A DNA stretch of 64,000 nt, taken from UBA6144 sp964399165. GTDB taxonomy: Bacteria; Bdellovibrionota; Bacteriovoracia; Bacteriovoracales; Bacteriovoracaceae. This document shows, piece by piece, positions 58,758 through 64,000 of this stretch (the stretch's first letter is position 1; every line of letters starts with the position of its first letter). The notes beneath the pieces are model-generated. The model had not been told where the DNA came from and searched no databases. It was given only the letters and a program-made list of their open reading frames with translations. Location of the stretch: positions 1 to 64,000 of the forward strand of contig CAYNPO010000018.1 in the NCBI GenBank assembly GCA_964399165.1, written 5' to 3'. A program made the position numbers and the translations under genes.

Positions 58758-59788
58758 TCGCCAGTCACTCCCGATGATGCCCAATCCGCCGTGACGTTCC
58801 ACGCGCATTTGTAGTGCCCCAACGGACACGCTTTATGGCCATGCAAGCCGCATGGCCTGCATTCCAATTTCTCCGGGGACTCCAGAACGACCGCGTCGGT
58901 AGCCAGCGGCCCATAGCCGAAGGCCGGGACGGTTGAACAGAAGACCGCCGTCGTGGGCGCGTTCACCGCACTGGCTAAATGGAGTGGGCCTGAATCGTTC
59001 ACGAAGACGCGGGCCGCTCCTTCCATCAAAGCCGCGGACTCAAGCAGGTTCAGCTGGCCGCACAGGTTCACGGCGGGAGACGCGCCTTTCACCCGATCGC
59101 ACAGGTCTTTGTCCCCGGGTCCACCCACCAGCAGAACTTTGTGTGTGGCAGAAAGCTTTGCCACCAATTCGGTGAAACGCCCCTCCGGCCACTGCTTGGT
59201 GAACCACACGGAAGCAGGGGCCACCACTACGAAGGGCGCCGTTTTGAATGGAGCAGTTTTCTCCCGGTGTTTAGCCAGTATCGGTAGCACGGGCCGCAAC
59301 TTCTTGGGGTTCTCCTCCAAGAGCACTGTTGCGTCGTAGGCGTGCAGCAGCTGGTGGTTGCGTTGAACCTCATGCCAGGCCATACCCTCCACCATATGGG
59401 GGATTTGATGATCTACCTTATGGGTGTAGGCGAAGGAAAGTGGGTTCTGCTTGAAACCGACTTTGGCGTCCGCCTTCACAAGCATGGTGACCAGGCCCGA
59501 GTTGAAGTGCCGATGCAGGTTGAAGACGGCCCGGAATTCGTACTTTCTTAGCTCCCGGATGATGCCCCACAAGGCCCGGGCCTTGCCCTGCCCTTTGTCC
59601 CAAACCCATGTCTTGTGGACGAAGGGTAGGCCCTGGTTCACGGCTTCGTTGCCTTTCCGGAGCAGGAAGTGGATGGGGGCGTCAGGAAAGCGCTCGTGGA
59701 CGGACTTCGCGAAGGCGGACGCCAGGATGGTGTCGCCGATGAAGGCGGTCTGGATGACCAGGATAGGTTTTGCCGTGTCCGCCCCCAT
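58730..59788 (-). CDS. Glycosyltransferase family 9 (heptosyltransferase-like)
   Basis: 352 residues. GT-B fold ADP-heptose transferase. N-terminus ILVIQTAFIGDTILASAFAKSVHERFPDAPIHFL is the WaaF/WaaC start; later VFVNDSGPLHLASAVNAPTTAVFCSTVPAFGYGPL carries the donor-binding D-SGPLHLA motif, and CRPCGLHGHKACPLGHYKC a Cys-rich C-terminal segment. Inner-core LPS assembly at the cytosolic face. ATG 59788 is the only usable start and is 23 bases from the divergent start of the family-2 gene at 59812. Overlaps DUF5680 at its 3' end by 28 bases. Confidence 0.9.
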   Translation of the reverse strand: MGADTAKPILVIQTAFIGDTILASAFAKSVHERFPDAPIHFLLRKGNEAVNQGLPFVHKTWVWDKGQGKARALWGIIRELRKYEFRAVFNLHRHFNSGLVTMLVKADAKVGFKQNPLSFAYTHKVDHQIPHMVEGMAWHEVQRNHQLLHAYDATVLLEENPKKLRPVLPILAKHREKTAPFKTAPFVVVAPASVWFTKQWPEGRFTELVAKLSATHKVLLVGGPGDKDLCDRVKGASPAVNLCGQLNLLESAALMEGAARVFVNDSGPLHLASAVNAPTTAVFCSTVPAFGYGPLATDAVVLESPEKLECRPCGLHGHKACPLGHYKCAWNVTADWASSGVTGDYLRTIPPT

Positions 59789-59811
59789 GAGATAGCATTT
59801 TAGGCGAGACC

Positions 59812-60597
59812 ATGGAAAAAGTCACGGCCATCATCCCCACCTTCAATGAAGAGCGGCACATCGCCGAGACGATCGCTTCGGTCGCGTGGGCCGACGAGGT
59901 ACTGGTGGTGGACTCGTTCTCCAAAGACCGCACCGTGGAGATCGCCCGGGAAAAGGGAGCCAAGGTCATCCAGCGGGAGTATGGGTACTCGGCTTCGCAG
60001 AAGAACTGGGCGATCCCGCAGGCGGCGCATCCTTGGATTTTTCTTTTGGACGCGGATGAGCGGTGCACGCCCGAGTTGGAGCGCGAGATTAAGCAAATCC
60101 TTGCCATGCAGCCGGTGCCGCATGCTTACTGGATCCACCGCGCGAACCACTTCATGGGCAAGCGGATCAACTACTCCGGCTGGCAGTCGGACAAGGTGGT
60201 GCGGCTCTTCAAGCGCGACACGTGCAAGTACCAAGACCTCAAGGTGCATGCGGAGATCATCACCGCCGGAGGCGTCTCAAAACTCCGCGAAAAGATCGTC
60301 CACTATACGTATACGGACCTGGCGTCATACCTGAAGAAAGCCGACCGCTACACCACATGGGGCGCCCTGGACCGCTACGAGAAATTCCAGAAGAGCGGCA
60401 AGCGCATCGGCTGGGCCTACCTCTTCTTCCGCCCCCTCGGGCGCTTCCTGCGACACTACTTCTGGCGGTTGGGATTCTTAGACGGCACCCACGGACTCGT
60501 GGTCTCGCTGCTCGCCAGCCACAACATCTTCATCCGCGCGCTCAAGATTTGGCGCCTTCAAGCGGGCGAGAAGCTGGTGGATCCCTTCAAAAGCTGA
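59812..60597 (+). CDS. Glycosyltransferase family 2 (WaaE/KdtX-like)
   Basis: 261 residues. GT-A fold: EKVTAIIPTFNEERHIAETIASVAWADEVLVVDSFSKDRTVEIAREKGAKVIQREYGYSASQKNWAIPQAAHPWIFLLDADERCTPELEREI with the DxD-type LDADER metal site. Most like LPS-core beta-1,4-glucosyltransferases (WaaE). A single membrane-associating helical region near the C-terminus (FLRHYFWRLGFLDGTHGLVVSLLASHN) fits the family. Start ATG 59812 is unambiguous. Divergent neighbour only 23 bases away. Confidence 0.93.
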   Translation: MEKVTAIIPTFNEERHIAETIASVAWADEVLVVDSFSKDRTVEIAREKGAKVIQREYGYSASQKNWAIPQAAHPWIFLLDADERCTPELEREIKQILAMQPVPHAYWIHRANHFMGKRINYSGWQSDKVVRLFKRDTCKYQDLKVHAEIITAGGVSKLREKIVHYTYTDLASYLKKADRYTTWGALDRYEKFQKSGKRIGWAYLFFRPLGRFLRHYFWRLGFLDGTHGLVVSLLASHNIFIRALKIWRLQAGEKLVDPFKS

Positions 60598-60715
60598 GGA
60601 GTCCAGCCACGTCGCCGCCGCTCAACCACCACTGGAACAGGGTGATCACCAGGGCGGCCTTACAGGCGTAATAAACGAGAGAAAACGCTGACACCCAGTT
60701 TTTCATGTTGTCCAT
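60587..60715 (-). CDS. Small membrane protein (42 residues)
   Basis: Found by reading the gap between the GT2 and nitroreductase genes. ATG 60715 has GGGGAG six bases upstream; the frame reads MDNMKNWVSAFSLVYYACKAALVITLFQWWLSG... and ends at 60587, overlapping the GT2 stop by 11 bases. One hydrophobic helix (VYYACKAALVITLFQWWL) of membrane-spanning length follows an N-terminal Asn/Lys/Trp segment. Type and function unknown; size and Shine-Dalgarno support a real gene. Confidence 0.6.
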   Translation of the reverse strand: MDNMKNWVSAFSLVYYACKAALVITLFQWWLSGGDVAGLLSF

Positions 60716-60781
60716 CCTAGACTCCCCGCTTCAAATGAGGGTAAAAACCCGCCTGGACCTGTAAAAATTCCAGGAGCTTGC

Positions 60782-61558
60782 ATGTCCTCGGGCGCCGACG
60801 TTTTCAGCAAAATCCCTCAGATGGACTACCGGGAAACCGCCCCGGTGACCGATCCCGAGGCGTTCCGGCGCATCCTGGAGGCCCGCCGGAGCGTGCGCGT
60901 GTACGACGGTAGCCCCGTCCCCGAAGCGGTCATGCGGGAAGTGCTGGAGTGGGGCCTCTTGGCGCCGAACTCCTCCAACCTCCAATGTTGGGAGTTCTTC
61001 TGGGTGCGGGATCAGCCCAAGAAAAAGGCCCTCGCGAAAGCCTGCTTCAATCAACCCGCCGCCCGCACCGCCGCCGAGCTCATTGTGGTGGTGGGCCGCC
61101 CCTCTCACTGGAGAAAGCACGCCAAACAGATGCTGGAGGTCTTTTCATCCTCGGATGTGAAAGTCCCCTCCTCCGCCACCGCTTACTACGCCAAGCTCGC
61201 CCCCTTCGTGTACACCCAGGGCCCTCTCGGCGTTCTGGGGCTGGTCAAGCGCGTCCTCTACACCGTCCGCGGCCTGTTTGCGGTCACCCCCCGGGAGCCG
61301 GTTTCCCACGCGGGCATGCGCCTGTGGGCCGCCAAATCCGCGGCACTGGCCTGCGAGAACATCATGCTGGGGTTCTCGGCCCACGGTTTTGACTCCTGCC
61401 CCATGGAAGGCTATGACTCCTGCCGCGTGAAGAAACTCCTGGGACTCAAACGCTCCGACGAGATCGTGATGGTCATCAGCGCCGGCAAGCGCGCCGATAA
61501 CGGCGTTTACGGTCCCCGCGTACGCTTCCCTTCAAGTCAGTTCATCAAAGAGGTGTGA
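60782..61558 (+). CDS. Nitroreductase-family FMN oxidoreductase
   Basis: 258 residues. Nitroreductase/FMN fold: RSVRVYDGSPVPEAVMREVLEWGLLAPNSSNLQCWEFFWVRD at ~40-80, then QPAARTAAELIVVVG and ACENIMLGFSAHGFDSCPMEGYDSCRVKKLLGLKRSDEIVMVISAGKRADNG at the C-terminal end. NAD(P)H-dependent reduction of nitro compounds, quinones or flavin. An extra ~40-residue loop (SSDVKVPSSATAYYAKLAPFVYTQG) sits between core motifs. CAGGAG precedes the ATG. Followed by an unknown gene 1 base later. Confidence 0.92.
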   Translation: MSSGADVFSKIPQMDYRETAPVTDPEAFRRILEARRSVRVYDGSPVPEAVMREVLEWGLLAPNSSNLQCWEFFWVRDQPKKKALAKACFNQPAARTAAELIVVVGRPSHWRKHAKQMLEVFSSSDVKVPSSATAYYAKLAPFVYTQGPLGVLGLVKRVLYTVRGLFAVTPREPVSHAGMRLWAAKSAALACENIMLGFSAHGFDSCPMEGYDSCRVKKLLGLKRSDEIVMVISAGKRADNGVYGPRVRFPSSQFIKEV

Positions 61559-61559
61559 G

Positions 61560-62009
61560 ATGGAAATGAACCAGATCGAGACCAAGGCCCTTTTCCTGGG
61601 TGTGCTCTCGGCCCAAAAGCCCCTGCCCTTCCGCGACGTCTGCCACGAAGTGGAGGGTGAGGAAGCCGAGCTCAAGCCCTTGTGGGACAACCTGCGCGAG
61701 GATGTGCCGGGTAACCGCAAGAAGCTCTTCGCCATGGAAAACATGCCCCTGGTGGAACGGGTCATGCACTTCTCCCGCCTGGGCGACCTCTTCCTCTCGG
61801 GCCTCATCCTGAGCGGCACGGACATTGAGGACCTCGACAACGAAGACGCCGCGGACCTCTTGGACGAGATGGAAGACCACGTGCTGCTGATGGACGACTG
61901 GCTCGCCCAGCAGGACGAAGTCACCGACCACGAGGCGTGGACAAAGGACGGCGAGAAATACTGCCGGGAGTTCCTTGAGCTCTGGAGCGAGCTCCAGCCG
62001 CACATCTAG
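61560..62009 (+). CDS. Acidic soluble protein of unknown function
   Basis: 149 residues, acidic, helical, no signal peptide. IETKALFLGVLSAQKPLPFRDVCHEVEGEEAELKPLWDNLREDVPGNRKKLFAMENMPLVERVMHFSRLGDLFLSGLILSGTDIEDLDNEDAADLLDEMEDHVLLMDDWLAQ; the middle carries a strikingly acidic patch (EDLDNEDAADLLDEMEDH). Starts 1 base after the nitroreductase, with AGAGGTG ahead, so cotranscribed. Its final bases overlap queC by 4. No family recognised. Confidence 0.78.
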   Translation: MEMNQIETKALFLGVLSAQKPLPFRDVCHEVEGEEAELKPLWDNLREDVPGNRKKLFAMENMPLVERVMHFSRLGDLFLSGLILSGTDIEDLDNEDAADLLDEMEDHVLLMDDWLAQQDEVTDHEAWTKDGEKYCREFLELWSELQPHI

Positions 62010-62707
62010 AGTTTCGACTTCCAGCTGAAGTCCACCTGTGGGTGCTTCTTGAGGAATTCCCGCAGGCCATCGTTGCGGAGTTTGCAGGCGGGGCACATGC
62101 CGCAACCCTCGTGGGGCTTGCCCTCGTAGCAGGTGACTGTCTCTTCCAGTAGGAATGGCAACACCCCCAGGGTGTCCCCCAACTCCATGGTCTGGGCCTT
62201 GGTCATGCGCACGAGCGGAGTGCGCACCTCAAAAGTGACGTCGTTGAAATCCAGCCGGAGCGCGGACTGGATCAGATCCATATAGGCGCGGGAGCAATCC
62301 CGATAACCGGAGTTGGCACCTTCCAGCTCCATCACTCCCAGGTAAACGCACTTGGCCCCAAGAGAGTGGGCGTGTATGCCCGCGATCCTGGCCATTAAAC
62401 CGTTGCGGCCCACCACCAGGGTGTTGGGCGTTCCATCTGCGTTCTTGGCGATGGCCATGCCCGGGCGGGTCAGGGCGTTGTCCGTGATTTGGTTCAGGCA
62501 CTCCAGGGGAATGACCACGTGGGCACACCCGAGGTGGGAAGCGATGCGAGCGGCCCGGGCCAACTCGTCCTTGTGCCGCTGGCCGTAGTCGAAGGACAAG
62601 GAGAGCACCTGGTCCGCGCCGAACTCCTTGGCCGCCAGGGCCAGACACAGACTAGAGTCCATGCCTCCCGAGTGCACGACGACGGCTATATAAGCTGCTT
62701 TTTCCAT
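62006..62707 (-). CDS. queC: 7-cyano-7-deazaguanine synthase
   Basis: 233 residues. ATP-dependent conversion of 7-carboxy-7-deazaguanine and ammonia to preQ0 in queuosine synthesis. PP-loop motif VVVHSGGMDSSLCLALAA near the N-terminus; LSLFSYG-type FDYGQRHKDEL; and the zinc-binding CYEGKPHEGCGMCPACKLRNDGLREF near the C-terminus. The start at 62707 has no strong Shine-Dalgarno; it faces the DUF4143 ATPase across a 50-base, AT-rich gap. Other que genes are not in the window. Confidence 0.95.
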   Translation of the reverse strand: MEKAAYIAVVVHSGGMDSSLCLALAAKEFGADQVLSLSFDYGQRHKDELARAARIASHLGCAHVVIPLECLNQITDNALTRPGMAIAKNADGTPNTLVVGRNGLMARIAGIHAHSLGAKCVYLGVMELEGANSGYRDCSRAYMDLIQSALRLDFNDVTFEVRTPLVRMTKAQTMELGDTLGVLPFLLEETVTCYEGKPHEGCGMCPACKLRNDGLREFLKKHPQVDFSWKSKL

Positions 62708-62709
62708 AC

Positions 62710-62755
62710 CTTACGCCTATTTGCATATTTTTCGATTAGATCGTAAGATATGCAA
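62710..62755. promoter_or_regulatory. Nested inverted repeats between queC and the DUF4143 ATPase
   Basis: TTGCATAT...ATATGCAA (62721-62728, 62748-62755) and CTTACG...CGTAAG (62710-62715, 62742-62747) fill the 50-base gap between divergent starts, an AT-rich patch. Likely shared promoter or operator DNA. Confidence 0.45.
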
Positions 62756-62757
62756 GC

Positions 62758-63945
62758 ATGTGGTTTAAAAGGGAAATTTCCGAAAAAATTAAACTGAATT
62801 CGATTACTCGCCCTGTTGTTGTGCTCACGGGGGCACGCCAGGTGGGGAAATCGAGTCTTCTGAGAAAGCTCTTCCCGGATCACCACTATGTCACGTTGGA
62901 CCTGCCCAGTGAAGCCGCCCGAGCACGCTTGGAGCCGGAAGCTTTCTTGCGGGAACATCCGGGCCCACTGATCATCGATGAGATCCAGTACGCGCCGGAT
63001 CTCTTTCGCCATATCAAAATACTGGTGGATGAGGATCGCGGGCAAATGGGCCGTTTTATCCTGACGGGTTCCCAACGCTTCACCCTGATGAAGGGTGTGA
63101 CTGAGTCTCTGGCCGGCCGGGCGGCGGTGATGGAACTCGAGGGCCTTTCACTTTACGAGATCTCGCCCAAATCCTTGGACTACCCGCTATTGATTCTCAG
63201 GGGAGGATATCCGGAGGTTGCGGCGAATGGGGATCTCAGCGCCACGGACTACTACCGCGATTACCTGCGGACTTACCTGGACCGCGACGTGCGGGATGTC
63301 CTCAACGTCGAGAACCTGCGCGACTTCGAGAGGTTCCTCAGGCTGTGTGCCCTGCGTACGGGGCAGATGCTCAACAAATCCGAACTTGCCCGGGATACGG
63401 GCATCGCTCCCTCCACGGCTGGAATCTGGCTCAATGTCTTGGAAGCCTCCGGTATCGTACGCTTGCTTGAACCCTGGTTCTCGAACAAATCCAAGTCCAT
63501 CGTGAAAACGCCCAAGCTCTACTTCGCGGATACCGGTCTTCTATGCGCGTTGCTGAACATCCGGACTACCGACGAGCTCACGCGCTCCCCTTTAGTCGGC
63601 GCCATCTGGGAGACATTTTGTTTCAGCGAAATGCGCAAGCGTCTCAACGTCACGGCCGGCGGGGAGGAGATTTGGTATTGGCGTGACCGCACAAAAGAAG
63701 TTGATTTCGTCATCCATCGCGGCGGACGTTTCGTGCTGGCCGAAGCGAAATGGACTGAAACTCCCCAGCCGCGGGATGCAATAGGCATGGGCCAAGCGGA
63801 AGCCTTCCTTCTCCCCCAGAACATCCTGGCTAAAGTGGTGCTCTCCCGCGGCCGCTCCTTCCCCTTGGAAGGAGGCGTATCGAACACGAACCCTCTCGAT
63901 CTCAAAGGAATACTACCCCATGAAAGTCCTGCATCTCTCCAGTGA
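62758..63945 (+). CDS. ATPase of the AAA_14/DUF4143 family
   Basis: 395 residues. N-terminal AAA ATPase with Walker A GARQVGKSSLLRKLF near residue 30 and Walker B LIIDEIQYAPDL, a sensor-type LTGSQRFTLMKGVTESLAGRAAVMEL, then a winged-helix ARDTGIAPSTAGIWLNVLEASGIVRLLEPW and a C-terminal DUF4143 domain (KLYFADTGLLCALL, GAIWETFCFSEMRKRL, WRDRTKEVDFVIHRGGRFVLAEAKW) whose E-V-D...E-A-K resembles a PD-(D/E)XK nuclease core. Biological role unresolved for the family; often in transferred or defence-like islands. Start is AT-rich, unlike the body. Its end overlaps the next gene by 26 bases. Confidence 0.9.
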   Translation: MWFKREISEKIKLNSITRPVVVLTGARQVGKSSLLRKLFPDHHYVTLDLPSEAARARLEPEAFLREHPGPLIIDEIQYAPDLFRHIKILVDEDRGQMGRFILTGSQRFTLMKGVTESLAGRAAVMELEGLSLYEISPKSLDYPLLILRGGYPEVAANGDLSATDYYRDYLRTYLDRDVRDVLNVENLRDFERFLRLCALRTGQMLNKSELARDTGIAPSTAGIWLNVLEASGIVRLLEPWFSNKSKSIVKTPKLYFADTGLLCALLNIRTTDELTRSPLVGAIWETFCFSEMRKRLNVTAGGEEIWYWRDRTKEVDFVIHRGGRFVLAEAKWTETPQPRDAIGMGQAEAFLLPQNILAKVVLSRGRSFPLEGGVSNTNPLDLKGILPHESPASLQ

Positions 63946-64000
63946 GCGCACCTGGCGTGGCGGCGAACAGCAGATCGCCTCGCTCATCGGCGTGCTGAAG
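63920..64000 (+). CDS. Glycosyltransferase family 4, N-terminal part (runs off the right edge)
   Basis: First 27 codons: MKVLHLSSERTWRGGEQQIASLIGVLK, the GT-B start typical of family 4 (group 1) LPS glycosyltransferases, with the Gly-Gly-E-x-Q sugar-donor loop. AAAGGA lies ten bases upstream, inside the DUF4143 gene. Belongs with the glycosyltransferases at 58730 and 59812. Confidence 0.75.
   Translation, partial: MKVLHLSSERTWRGGEQQIASLIGVLK

Overview
The window reads as a continuous stretch of a GC-rich, gene-dense bacterial chromosome. The flagellin, a TIGR02147-family regulator (a family mostly seen in Bdellovibrionota and Fibrobacteres), the abundance of secreted proteins of unknown function, and the LPS glycosyltransferases point to a Gram-negative, flagellated relative of Bdellovibrio (Bdellovibrionota). 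That placement is an inference from gene content; there is no rRNA in the window. I see no CRISPR array, prophage, transposase or plasmid origin. No stretch above 300 bases lacks a gene; the longest gaps are the flagellin leader (49494-49748) and the tyrS/protease promoter region (8581-8808).

Layout. 1-5139: the start of ahcY, an RlmL-like RNA methyltransferase, an unknown protein with a nuclease-like motif, an acyl-CoA dehydrogenase and a lipoprotein. 5311-8580: GST and deoC, then a tyrS operon that contains what looks like an internally deleted GNAT acetyltransferase coupled to a methylpurine-DNA glycosylase-like gene. 8809-12362: a secreted subtilisin, a TauE/SafE exporter, and a zinc-protease-like lipoprotein with a partner. 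12571-17141: a stress and signalling block (CsbD, a small secreted helical protein, an OmpR-type regulator, a free Hpt protein, a hybrid kinase, DUF1328, DUF2383). A striking three-half-site palindrome lies between the divergent regulator and Hpt genes.

17199-24380: a tightly coupled five-gene acyl-CoA catabolic operon (AtuA-like protein, biotin-dependent carboxylase beta and alpha subunits, acyl-CoA dehydrogenase, nitronate monooxygenase-like protein). 24367-33204: a large secreted protein, DoxX, BON, a stress protein, a HAD phosphatase, a lipoprotein amidohydrolase, an M32 carboxypeptidase, the TIGR02147 regulator and a secreted protein. 33239-37546: a VOC protein, trpS, a hybrid kinase with built-in REC and Hpt, and a regulator that fuses REC to an orphan histidine-kinase dimerisation segment. 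37557-40016: BON, a MgtC/DUF4010 membrane protein, initiator tRNA and a small protein.

40021-45160 (minus) holds an RMD1/DUF155 protein, RluB, an oversized ScpB, ScpA and a site-2 protease, i.e. chromosome condensation and envelope functions. 45298-48352: a Nudix hydrolase translationally coupled to two exported, probably outer-membrane proteins, then two small unknown genes. 48384-50579: a sugar aminotransferase and flagellin, with a six-codon leader ORF that overlaps the flagellin ribosome binding site. 50671-58757: trmB, dnaG, rpoD (macromolecular synthesis), a SWIM/SNF2 helicase and DUF5680. 58730-64000: LPS-type glycosyltransferases (families 9, 2 and 4) interleaved with a nitroreductase, a small unannotated membrane protein, queC and a DUF4143 ATPase that looks like a later arrival.

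Many starts are adjusted from the longest reading frame on the basis of Shine-Dalgarno position, signal peptides or stop/start overlaps; the reasons are given entry by entry.
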